This document shows, in pieces, positions 11,735 to 20,912 of a stretch of DNA of 64,000 nt. Origin of the DNA: Viola odorata (lineage: Eukaryota; Streptophyta; Magnoliopsida; Malpighiales; Violaceae). The notes beneath the pieces were generated by a model. It made no database searches. It saw nothing but the letters and a program-made list of their open reading frames with translations, and was not told the DNA's origin. The position numbers were made by a program, and so were the translations under genes. The DNA lies in the NCBI GenBank assembly GCA_963691705.1, contig OY829542.1, positions 43,583,105 to 43,647,104 on the forward strand. Reading direction: 5' to 3'. Each line of letters starts with the position of its first letter. Position 1 is the first letter of the stretch.

Positions 11735-12165
11735 AGCGAACCAGTAAAAGAAAAATCAGAATGAAAGAGAGGTAAAATACCTTGAAGGAGAAAATAATGA
11801 GTAAACCGCCGACACCGACGAACGGTTGAAGAAATTTTCCTCGAGCAAAAGAAGAAGCAGAGAAAATTTGAAGCGCAAGCAAAAGTGTGAGAAGGGGAGA
11901 GTTGTTCCCTTTTAAAGGTCAAACCCAATGACTGAGTAGCATGTGAGAACGAGACACGCATGAAATAAGGAAAGTGACACGTGGAAAGACATCAGAAGAA
12001 TATTTATGGCTAAGCATTTATATCCTCGGAGGAAGGCGGTTGACAACTGGAAGTTAAAAAAGTGGTTGTAGCGAACGGTAACCAACCGCTCAGCGTTAAC
12101 TGTCCAATGCTTGTGGAGTTAACGCGAGAACATAACAACAAGAGAAGAAAAGCGAAGGGCGTTAT

Positions 12166-12171
12166 TTTATT
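12166..12171 (-). terminator. Poly(A) signal after antisense gene C
   Basis: AATAAA on the minus strand, about 45 nt after the stop at 12216. Confidence 0.45.
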
Positions 12172-12215
12172 CATAAAGAGCCATACGACATCTACAATAT
12201 GCATAACGTACAAAG

Positions 12216-12627
12216 TCAGTCGTCATTAGGCCAATAAGAGGGCCAATAGGAATTATCTCCATCCGAAGACGGTAACCCCTCGTCAACAAAAGGGAAAGGT
12301 TCCTCACCCCTTTTTTCTTGACCCAGCTTTGACGAACTTGAATCTCCCTTAGCAGCAGGAGTCGTTATCTCAGCACCAATATCGTTGGCATAACTTCTTT
12401 CCATGAAACGGTCAATATGAGGAAACAGTTCGTCACCCCTCTGCACAGTAGGGAAATAGAAGTTAGAAGATAGGTCGCCTGCCCTTGAGGTTCTCCTCTT
12501 CGATCTCTTACGACCCTTACCGCCTCTTCAGGTACGACGGTGAAGGAGGATCGTCAGAATTAGGAGAAGTGGGAGGAGTCGGTGGAGAATCACGTTCGGC
12601 GACGTCCAAGGAATATGAATCAGCCAT
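12216..12627 (-). pseudogene. Antisense gene C: small basic/acidic protein of unknown function
   Basis: ATG at 12627 opens MADSYSLDVAERDSPPTPPT, a Ser/Pro-rich acidic start. The frame ends at TAA after PSYLKRR, but a one-base shift gives GKGRKRSKRRTSRAGD, a bipartite nuclear-localisation-like cluster, and then an open frame to 12216 ending with an acidic, Trp-rich tail (SYWPSYWPNDD). A single indel near 12533 explains both parts; total about 137 residues. A TATA-like CTATTTAATG lies at 12696-12705 and a poly(A) signal at 12166-12171. I do not recognise the family. Position and composition suggest an accessory, possibly nuclear, protein of the retroelement. Confidence 0.45.
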
Positions 12628-13064
12628 GAGATCTTAAATAATCTCAACAGAGAAATGAAAAGAAGAAGATGAACAGGAAAGAGAAAGGGAAATCTCATTA
12701 AATAGGCGAGGCGAAGAAGCCTCCCAGACTTCCCGCACAACCTTTGAGAATAATTAATGCGCTTCAAAAAGGATGATCATAATCACAGAATCTAATCCTA
12801 TGATCACGTCTGTTAGAATTCGTACTAATCAAGAAGCACCGAAAAACCACCCAATCATTTTGCACTGAAGAAACGGCACAGAATCAATGTGGAATAATTA
12901 GCAAGAGCATTTTGCCACTTGGCGAACAAGGGAAAAATAAGTGCTACGAAAGTCTCACCAACGGTGGACTCATTTTCAGTTAGGCTGAGTTGGCACTCAA
13001 CTGAAACTCTGCTTAGCATGTTCAGAGAGGAAAAGAAGTTGCAAATCAGATGGCGAAAAGACAT

Positions 13065-13074
13065 TTTATTTATT
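13065..13074 (-). terminator. Poly(A) signal after antisense gene D
   Basis: AATAAATAAA on the minus strand, about 80 nt after the stop at 13150. The following 300 bases (12770-13060) look like 3' flank; a frame at 12855-13064 there has no family features. Confidence 0.5.
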
Positions 13075-13149
13075 TATGGCCTAACGGCCTGAGCATACAT
13101 CCATACAAAGAAAAGAAAAAGACAGGATGGCGACGACCGACGATCAAGC

Positions 13150-13488
13150 CTAGGACCTAGCATTGTCATCTTTCGCCAGAGTGGGGATCTCCCTTAAGGC
13201 ATCCTCCACGGAGGTCAGCTCGGAGGAGGAAATCCTCATGCCCTTCAAACAGTAGTTCAGCAGATCCTTCCTCTGCTGCAGCATGGTGATCACCACCTCG
13301 ATGCGGGAGACAGTAGCAGCCAATTTTGACACATTCTCTAGATGACTGAAATCCTCCAGAGAAGCCGCACCAAGCCTGGACCGAAGAGGGGTCATCAGCA
13401 TATTTTCCAGAAAGCCAACGTCACCATCATTAAGGTTTTTCAAAGAATGGGATTTGGAAATCAAGAAGTTCTTAGTGAGACTGTCCAT
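13150..13488 (-). CDS. Antisense gene D: 112-residue predicted helical protein, unknown function
   Basis: ATG at 13488 (MDSLTKNFLISKSHSLKNL) to stop at 13150, uninterrupted. I chose this ATG because it lies about 60 nt after a TATA box (13543-13551), whereas the longer open frame to 13689 would start inside the adjoining LTR. The protein looks all-helical: LENMLMTPLRSRLGAASLEDF, then VSKLAATVSRIEVVITMLQQ and a final SSSELTSVEDALREI; no Cys/His cluster, signal peptide or membrane segment. A poly(A) signal follows at 13065-13074. It is the nearest gene to the 3' LTR and reads towards the other antisense genes. I do not recognise the family. It is the only one of the four without a visible break. 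Confidence 0.5.
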   Translation of the reverse strand: MDSLTKNFLISKSHSLKNLNDGDVGFLENMLMTPLRSRLGAASLEDFSHLENVSKLAATVSRIEVVITMLQQRKDLLNYCLKGMRISSSELTSVEDALREIPTLAKDDNARS

Positions 13489-13542
13489 GATGAAAATGCC
13501 AAGAAGTGCTAGAAAGATGTGAAATTTACGCGGTGGAAGTTC

Positions 13543-13551
13543 AAATTTATA
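13543..13551 (-). promoter_or_regulatory. TATA box of antisense gene D
   Basis: Minus strand GCCTATAAATTTG, about 60 nt before ATG 13488. Confidence 0.5.
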
Positions 13552-13680
13552 GGCCTGAAGAAAAGGCAATTGAAAAACCGAGCCACCCGTTATCTCGAGG
13601 ACTAGTAAGCCCGATACGGAGGCAAGCTGAAGCGGTAGTAGTCCTTGGTAAACATTCGGGCTCGTTTTCAGTTGGGCTTG

Positions 13681-14186
13681 TGATAACAATAGAAGTAATT
13701 CCAGGGTGATTCTAGGGGTATTTCAGTCCTTACCCCAGCGTCAAGGCCGGAACACTGTAGCCCCTATCGGGCGTCCGCCGCCAAGGTTGTCGCCCCTTAC
13801 CCAGCGATGAACCCTGGGATGGTCGACATCAGCGCGGGGGGGGGGAGGGGGGGTCTCACACGTCATCAGCCCACACACACTGCGTTATCTCATCCTAGGT
13901 CAGCCATGACGTCACTCGAGGTGTTATCTTCCCTAGATAACGCCTACCCCGAGAGGTAACGCCCTCATCGGCGCTTATAAATACCCCACCATTCGAGATG
14001 AGAGGTAAGCTTATGATTGCTAGTTGAACCCCTGCCATTTGGAACTGCCATACTGACTTAAGCATCGGAGTGTCTACGTCGGAGCCCCCCCCTCCGGCGC
14101 TTTGCAGGTACATCAGACGGCGACTACAGTAACTTAGAGTGGCCATAGTCCTCACCCCCGATTCCCCAGAAGTTCGAATCTTATCA
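13681..14186 (+). repeat. LTR (plus orientation), TGATAAC...TTATCA, 506 bp
   Basis: Begins TGATAACAATAG and ends AATCTTATCA. It shares with the solo LTR at 31395-31925 the start, GGGATGGTCGACATCA, the TATA region and CTTAAGCATCGGAGTGTCTA followed by a C-rich stretch and GCTTTGCAGGT. Flanks GCTTG and TCATT do not match, so it is not a clean solo LTR. It includes a run of ten Gs, an A and seven Gs (13836-13853). Confidence 0.8.
13976..13983 (+). promoter_or_regulatory. TATA box of the 13681-14186 LTR
   Basis: GCTTATAAATACCCC, conserved in the solo LTR at 31714-31721. Confidence 0.55.
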
Positions 14187-14189
14187 TCA

Positions 14190-15642
14190 TTCAATGGATT
14201 TTATTACTCCAAGAATTCAATCTTGAGATCAAAGATAAAAAAGGGTCGGGAGAACCTAGTAACCGACAACCTGAGTAGAATGATAAGCAAAGAAATAGAA
14301 CCCATCGTCGATGAATTTCCTAATGAACACTTATTCCTTGTAAAAGGGATGCTTTCATGGTATCACCATATTGCGAACTACTTAGCCAAAGGTAAATACT
14401 ATTGTGAGCTAACTTCTTTTCAGAAGGCAAAAATCAAAAGGGTCTCCAGGAATTATATCTGGGACGAACCCTACATATGGAGGATTGGGGAAGATCAATT
14501 ATTGAGGAGATGCGTACAATTGAATGAAGTTCCCTCTGTTTTGTACCATTGTCATGCTTCTTCGAGCGGTGGACATTTTAGTAGAAAGAAGACTTCTTAC
14601 AAAGTTTTAGAAGCAGGGTTCTATTAGCCCACTCTATTCAAAGACAACAAAAGGTTTTGCCAAGAATGTGCAGAATGCCAGAAAATAGGTAACATTAATG
14701 CTAGAAATCAAATTCCCATGAACCCCATTATGTCATGCGAAATATTTGATCTTTGGGGCATTGATTTTATGGGACATTTTCCCAATTCTGGAGGTAATTC
14801 CTACATTCTTTTAGCTGTTGATTATGTCTCAAAATGGGTAGAAGCTAAAGCCACTCAGACAGATGACGCTAAAATCGTTGTATCTTTCCTGAAAACTAAC
14901 ATTTTGAGCAGGTTTAGAGTTCCTCGCGGGATCATCAGTGATCGAGGAACTCACTTTTGTAATAGGATAGTTGCAACACTATTTAAGAAATATGGAATCA
15001 CACATCGAGTGTCTACTGCCTATCACCCACAGACAAACGGCCAATGAGAAGTCTCCAACAGACAGATTAAATCTATCCTGGCTAAAACAGTCAACCCCAC
15101 AAGAAAGGATTCAAGCCAGAGGTTGGATGAGGCACTTTGGGCCTATAAAATACCCATTGGGATGACTCCCTTTAGAATGGTATATGGTAAGGCATGCCAC
15201 CTACTAGTTGAGCTGGAACATAAAGTGTATTGGGCCATCAAGCGCATCAATACAAACATGAAAGCTGCCGGAGAAAAGAGGAAGTTAGGAATCCAAGAGC
15301 TAGAGGAACTGGGAAATCAGGCCTATGAGAATTCAGAAATCTTCAAAGCTAAGACTAAGGCTTATCACAACAAAAGTTACAAAGAAGAAGTTCTACATTG
15401 GGCAAAAAGTTTTGCTTTATGATTCAAGATTTAGAATCTTTGCTGGAAAGTTAAAAACCAAATGGAATGGCCCCTTCATGATTAGTGATATTTTCCCTCA
15501 TGGTGCAGTAAAGATCAAGAACCCTAAGACAGAGGTTGAATTCAAAGTTAACGGAAAAAGACTGAAGCCCTTTTTGGAGGAATTACATCCCCACGTCATG
15601 GAAAAAGAAATGGTGGAAGAACCTCCACAAAATGAAGATTAA
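14190..15642 (+). pseudogene. pol: Athila-like pol: RNase H end and integrase, broken
   Basis: The frame enters inside RNase H (FNLEIKDKKGRENLVTDNLS). Integrase follows: an HHCC zinc region (HCHASSSGGHF ... CQECAECQK), then the catalytic core with the first Asp in [10 protein letters not shown], the second in [11 protein letters not shown] and the Glu just after YHPQTNGQ, and a C-terminal strand region ([11 protein letters not shown]). Integrase joins element DNA to the chromosome. Breaks: TAG at 14625 after LEAGFY, TGA at 15045 directly before the catalytic Glu (CAATGAGAA), and a one-base shift near 15385 (KSYKEEV). The end at 15642 is followed by TTGGGAGGCAACCCATG, a typical Athila tail phrase. 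The 5' part of pol is missing because another element was inserted at 14187. Confidence 0.8.
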
Positions 15643-15862
15643 CAAGCCAAGAAATTCCTGTGTCTAGCCTAGGACAATAACTAAGGGCACTACTTGGGAG
15701 GCAACCCATGTTTTAAATTTAGTTTAATTTTTTCCTTTTCTATTCTCTTTCATTTGATCAATTTAAGTGTTTTTGTCAAGGGACTGGGATGCCTGGCTTG
15801 ATCAAGAAACGCAATGCTCTTGACCAAGAGGAACGGTTTGTGGACGCGTGTCCCGTAGAAAC

Positions 15863-15870
15863 TATAAAAG
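15863..15870 (+). promoter_or_regulatory. TATA box ahead of the small sense gene
   Basis: ACTATAAAAGGAG, about 90 nt upstream of ATG 15956, after the integrase stop. Confidence 0.5.
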
Positions 15871-15955
15871 GAGCGAGAAGTGAAGCGTAGACACAACTGC
15901 TCCCACAACTGCAACCCCTCGTCTCCTACTACTCCTAAAGTCCTCTCCTTTCGCT

Positions 15956-16343
15956 ATGGCACGATCAAACTCCTGGTCTTTCACCCCTTCCTCTGACGAT
16001 TCCAGTCCATCTGACCTCACCAAAAATGATAGCTCCCGACGACTACAGTTCCACCGATGCTCATCTTGACCAATCTAGAGGTCAAGAGCAGATGACCACA
16101 TCCTCCTTTGCCCCAACATCTCAACAAACAATGATTTCACTCCTCCAAGCACAACAGCAAACAAACTCCCTGCTCATCTCCATTCAGGAAACAACAGAGA
16201 AATCATTCCTTCTAAACCAGAACATTCTTGACTCTCTGCTACTCCTCCACAACAATTTCAGTGAGTCACGTGCCCTAGTACATCCAATGCCTTCAGGACC
16301 AATCCACCAACTCTCCACTAACTCAGACTCTGAGTCTGAATGA
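15956..16343 (+). pseudogene. Small sense gene downstream of Athila-like integrase, one frameshift
   Basis: ATG at 15956 gives MARSNSWSFTPSSDDSSPSD, a Ser-rich start ending at TGA 16067. The +1 frame is open from before this point and runs to 16343: PDDYSSTDAHLDQSRGQEQM, then a Gln-rich helix (TMISLLQAQQQTNSLLISIQ) and an acidic end (LSTNSDSESE). One indel between about 15990 and 16060 would unite them in a protein of about 128 residues. The middle looks like a coiled coil; no membrane segment is present, so it is not the env-like gene described for some Athila elements. I do not recognise it. A TATA box precedes it, and T-rich 3' sequence with TATATAAA follows. Confidence 0.4.
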
Positions 16344-16717
16344 GAACCCCCAAATCATATCTCTCCTTCTTCTTTCCTTCATCTACTTGTATATAAATTT
16401 CTCTTTTCTGTGTCAATGTGTGTGATCGATGTTTTTAATTCTTGCATGCGTCAGATTAATTTTTAGGTTTAATTTTTAATTTTTGCATGATTTTTCTTTT
16501 TGATTTTTGTGTGTTGTTTGATAGGTTGCATGTTTCATGTTTTCTTCAAGAATCAGGGCCCATCTTGTATTTGAACATGTTGTCCACTCACATGGAAGTA
16601 AGAATGCTTTATTTTATGACTCCATATCATATTATTAGGGCAAGTAATTGGGTTAACATTTCCAATACCTATAAGAGTACGACTCCAGGTACTCTTTTAA
16701 CATCCCTTATGTACATA

Positions 16718-16732
16718 GATCCATGATTCAAG
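16718..16732 (+). repeat. 15-bp direct repeat left of the CRM-like element
   Basis: GATCCATGATTCAAG, identical to 24487-24501 on the other side. Much longer than the usual 5 bp. Confidence 0.9.
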
Positions 16733-17842
16733 TGATGTGGTGCCTATATGGAAAACACACCGAATGATGGATCGTTGCTCAGCGACAAGGATTTGATGCC
16801 GAAAATATAACTCGTCAGAAACTCCAACCCTCCTAAGTGCAATACCTAGGCAACCTGGATGAAATCCTTCGAGGTTCGTCAATAGGAGCCTGACCCTCCT
16901 AGGTGCAATACCTAGACAACCCAGACGAACTATGAATGGGGTGATAACTTCGTGTTTTACTTGAGGCTAGACGCGGCTTATCAAACCGGGTATAGAACAA
17001 GGATCTTGGAGATCAACTGAAGAAAACTTCTTCTGGTTTTTAATAAAATCAACATAAAGAAACTAATGTGGTGGCTTCCCTTTTTATGGAAAGGAATCTG
17101 CAACCCTAATCTAGGAAGTTCACATGAGTTTAACTTCCTAGAAACATCTAATTATTTATCTACTTAATAATAAAATCCACCTAGATAAATAATAGTCAAA
17201 GAACTTAAAATAAAGTCAATCCAGGTCCTGGTCGAGTCAAATTCCGGTCAGAGTGACCAATGCTCAAGTCGGATCCGCTGGATGTTCGTTGGGCTTTATT
17301 TCTGCGTATGATGAGTAGAACGAGGCGTTCTCTCAACTCCTTCGGTAGAATTGGATGAAATTTGGACAGAGTACTTCTAAGACACATATCTCACCATTTT
17401 CCAAAGATAGTGCGGGGAAATATTCGTGCATCGTCAAAAGGCTCGAGGTGGCTTTCGCCGCCAGTATGATACTTTAGGTGAGGCGTTCTCTCTAACCTTT
17501 GATGCGATTGGGCTGGCACTTGGCAGTCTTGTTCCTAGTGATTTATAAATACATCTTGTCTTTCCAGAATATTTCTTACATCAAAATTTGGGCTAGAGGT
17601 CCGACTTGGCCCATGGTGGCCTCGGTGGTGCCTCGGTTGCGACGTGCATGAGTGTGACGAGGAGCGGCTGGGGCACGCGCAGGATGGCTGAGTCCAGTGA
17701 GGCTTTGGCCTTCAGTTCCTCATGGATCAAGGTGCTTAGCCTCACTTGTAGGGTCCTCGCGTGCGAGCGTGTGATGGCGCCTGTGGGTGGCAAGGGCACG
17801 GGTGCGGTAGGGACGGCTGGACTCCTAGTCTGGCTCGTATCA
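16733..17842 (-). repeat. 3' LTR of the CRM-like element
   Basis: TGATGTGG at 16733 to CGTATCA at 17842 on the plus strand. On the minus strand its first 250 bases encode the C-terminus of pol. It contains a twice-repeated phrase ACCCTCCTA(A/G)GTGCAATACC at about 16829 and 16891; the other LTR has only one. Confidence 0.88.
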
Positions 17843-19139
17843 TCCCCTCCCTCTTCAGATGGATTCGCCCTCGAATCCAGGTCAGTTTCAGCGTCATCAC
17901 CTGTTTCAAACAGACGCAAATCAGAAATATTAAAAGTACCATGTATTGAACCGTACTCACTAGGTAGATCCAAACGATAAGCGTTATCGTTGATGTTTGC
18001 CACCACTTGGAACGGTCCATCTCCTCGCGGTGAAAGTTTCCCTCATCTCTTCTTAGGGAACCGCTCACACCTTAGGTGTAGCCACACCCAATCGCCAACC
18101 TGAAAAGAAACAATCTTTCGGCCTTCATTGCGCTTGCGCACAAGGCGTGCGTTAGCCTTCTCAATGTTCTGTTTGGCCTTAGCGTGCATTTGCTGGATAA
18201 GATCCACACGTTGCTGTCCATCTAAACTAGCTATATCACTCAAAGGTAGAGGCATTAAATAAAGTGGAGTAATAGGATTAAATCCGTAAACAACCTCAAA
18301 TGGTGAACAATTAGTAGTGGAGTGAATTGCTCGGTTATATGCGATCTCAACAAAAGGTAAGTGATCCGTCCACTTGGACGTGTGCTTAGTGACTAGAGTG
18401 CGAAGCAATGACCCAAACGTACGGTTAACCACCTCGGTTTTGCCATCCGTTTGAGGATGACAAGACGTAGAATACAACAACTTAGTCCCTAAGCGACTCC
18501 ATAAAATACGCCAAAAATGGGTTAAAAATTTCCCATCACGATCACTCACAATACTAACCGGCATCCCATGGAGGCGGACTACCTCCCTAAAATAAATCTT
18601 AGCAACTTTTGATGTGTCGTGTGTGTTTTTACATGGCAAAAAGTGTGCCATCTTTGAAAATTGGTCGCTACAACAAAAATGCTATCATGGTCGTCCCACG
18701 ACTTAGGCAAGCCGACTACAAAGTCCATGGACATGTCGGTCCAAGGGTGGGATGGCACGGGCAGTGGCATATAGGCTCCGTGGTTAGACGCATGCGATTT
18801 AGCCCTTTGGAAAACAAGACATGTAGCGGCTACACGAATAACATCACGTTTCATTTTAGGCCAATAAAAATGTAATTTCAGCATATCAAATGTTTTAGTG
18901 ACACCAAAATGACCTATGAGACCGCCACTATGTGACTCGTGCACAAGTAAATCACGCAAGGAACAAATAGGAATACATAGACGCTTCTGCCTAAACAAGT
19001 ATCCATCATGCGTAAAATATTTCACATCAGCTTGTGCATCACAGGTTTTATAAATTTCACTAAAATCCGCATCTTCAGCATTAAAAGTAATGATCTGTGC
19101 AAACCCTAGGAATTTGATGGATAGTGAAGAGATCAAGGC
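17593..19139 (-). pseudogene. pol: CRM-like integrase and C-terminal tail running into the 3' LTR
   Basis: The zinc region reads HESHSGGLIGHFGVTKTFD ... ATCLVFQRAKS: the second zinc Cys is Phe. The catalytic core shows Asp in [13 protein letters not shown], Asp in SIVSDRDGKF and Glu in HPQTDGKTEVVNR. A one-base shift lies near 18663 (VVA|TNFQ). TGA at 18043 breaks P-K-K-R. Beyond it comes the conserved GDGPFQVVANINDNAYRLDL, then FNISDLRLF and, after the polypurine tract, a tail encoded in the LTR (PTGAITRSHARTLQVRLSTL) to the stop at 17593. This tail is where CRM elements carry their chromodomain-like motif; a clear chromodomain is not visible. The same tail is encoded in the other LTR at 24237-24480. 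Confidence 0.8.
17843..17856 (-). other. Polypurine tract
   Basis: Minus strand GAAGAGGGAGGGGA immediately before the 3' LTR start TGATACGAG; primes plus-strand DNA synthesis. It lies within the pol frame. Confidence 0.85.
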
Positions 19140-20912
19140 ATACCTGCGGGATAAGGCGTCGGCCACAACGTTGTCGTTTCCCTCTTTGTACTTGATGTGG
19201 TATGGAAATGCTTCTAAGAATTCCAACCACGGTGCGTGCCTTCGGTTGAGCTTGCTCTGCCTCTTTAGGTACTTGAGGCTGAGGTGATCCGTCTATACCA
19301 CGAATTCTCTCGGCATGAGGTAGTGCTGCCATACCTCAAACGCGCGCACTAAGGCGTACAACTCCTTGTCATACGTGGGGTAGCGCAACTGGGCGTCCTT
19401 GAGCTTCTCACTGAAGAAGGCAATGGCTCACTTTTCTTGCATCAACACGGCTCCTATCCCAATGCCGCTCGCGTCGCACTCGAGCTCAAAGGGTTTGTCG
19501 AAGTCGGGCAAGGCAAGGACAGGCGCGTTGGACAAGCGGTCCTTTAGCGCTTGGAAAGTTGCCTCTTGTACTTCGGTCCACCTGAAAGGAACATTTTTCT
19601 TAGTTTGTTCATTAAGAGGTGTGGCCAAAGAACTAAAATCACGAATGAACCGTCGATAAAAGCTGGCTAATCCGTGGAAGGAACGGATATCGCTTGCGGT
19701 TTTTGGAGTTGGTCATTCGTGGATTGCTCGGATCTTTTCATCATCAACCTTCACGCCCTCTCGGCCTACAAGAAAACCTAAGACAGAAACCTGTTCTAAC
19801 GCAAAAGAACACTTCGAAGGTTTAGCAAATAGTTTCTCTTGACGCAAGGTTAGGAAAACTTCTCTCAAATTCATCACATATTCATCAACAGATTTAGAGT
19901 AGATTAAAATGTCATCAAAGTAAACAACTACAAATCTGCCTATGGGGTGCCTAAGTATATGGTCCATTAGGCGCATAAATGTGCTTGGTGCATTAGTTAA
20001 GCCGAATGGCATGACTAGCCATTCGTATAAACCATACTTGGTTTTAAACGCAGTTTTCCACTCATCACCCTCATACATCCTAATCTGATGGTACCCACTC
20101 ATTAAGTCAATTTTAGAGAACACAATGCTACCACTAAGTTCATCTAACATGTCATCTAAATGTGGGATTGGGTAGTGATATTTTACCGTAATTTTGTTGA
20201 CTACGCAACAGTCTACACACATCCTCCAAGTACCATCCTTCTTTGGCACAAGGATGATAGGAACAGCACATGGTGAGAGGCTCTCTCTCACATACCCTTT
20301 GGACCGCAGCTCGTCCACTTGGCGTTGCAATTCCTTAGTCTCCTCATGGTTGCTTCGATACGCCAGACGGTTTGGAATAAACGAGCCTGACACAAAGTCT
20401 ATGCGGTGCTCAATGCGGCGGATAGGGGGCAGTCCGGGAGGCATCTCCTTGGGCAGCACATCCTCAAACTCCTAAAAAAGAGATTTAAAATAAGGAAGCA
20501 AGGAATCCGTAGGGTTAGGGTTAGATGCGTTCAAGGCGAACGACTTAAAACGGACAAGAATAAGAGGAAAATATGAGTCCGAAGACTTTTGAGTCGTTAA
20601 TGCTTGCCTCACATGCCTCACATTTGCGAATACATTTAATTTCTTCGTGTGCTCTCTGTTTTCACACGGGCTGTTTTTATTCCCTTTTTTCCCATTCGCA
20701 ACTCTCTTCTCACTTTTATTTTTCTCTAACCCGAGCTCACTTTTTTCTCGGGGGCTGTTTTCACTCTCAATTTCTTTCTCTCCCCATTGCCGAGTTAGTT
20801 CAAATTCGGCACTAGATTTCTCAAGCCACAACTGGTCCTCCAAGACCTCCTTCATGTTTAGTGGCGCTAGGGTGTACTTGATACCATCTTTCTCTACGCG
20901 GTACATGTTGCT
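19140..20912 (-). pseudogene. pol: CRM-like reverse transcriptase and RNase H, with stops
   Basis: After a linker (YRVEKDGIKYTLAPLNMKEV, 20906 on) rich in charged residues, RT begins near 20450. Motifs seen: [51 protein letters not shown] and the catalytic [13 protein letters not shown]. RNase H follows with [28 protein letters not shown] and DALSRR near 19148. In-frame stops: TAG 20472, TGA 19713, TGA 19428 and TAG 19293; each is one C-to-T or G-to-A change from the residue expected. The stop at 20472 lies in a splice-acceptor-like context shared with the other CRM-like element (56121). Everything is in one frame with gag. Confidence 0.85.

Larger units (their letters stand above)
4978..14186 (+). 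mobile_element. LTR retrotransposon carrying four antisense genes, 3' part
   Basis: This block lies between the inserted Ogre/Tat-like element and an LTR in plus orientation at 13681-14186. It holds a tandem array, about 1 kb of unrecognised DNA and four minus-strand genes (6521-13488). Tat-lineage elements are known to carry additional ORFs, sense or antisense, between pol and the 3' LTR, some with the Pfam 'putative gypsy type transposon' domain, which fits. After the LTR the sequence TCATT continues directly into an Athila-like pol frame, so the element most likely sits in that pol gene and its gag-pol and 5' LTR lie left of the window. The missing purine tract before the LTR is a weakness of this reading. 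Confidence 0.6.

Noticed and set aside
12855..13064. Minus-strand frame after gene D
   Set aside because: Begins at the poly(A) signal region of gene D, no promoter, no family features; treated as 3' flank.
13681..14186. Interpretation as a solo LTR
   Set aside because: The 5-bp flanks differ (GCTTG, TCATT), while TCATT continues the interrupted pol frame; a 3' LTR of a larger element fits better.
17606..17980. Plus-strand frame of 124 codons
   Set aside because: Shadow of the LTR-encoded end of pol on the other strand; repeated at 24250-24495 for the same reason.
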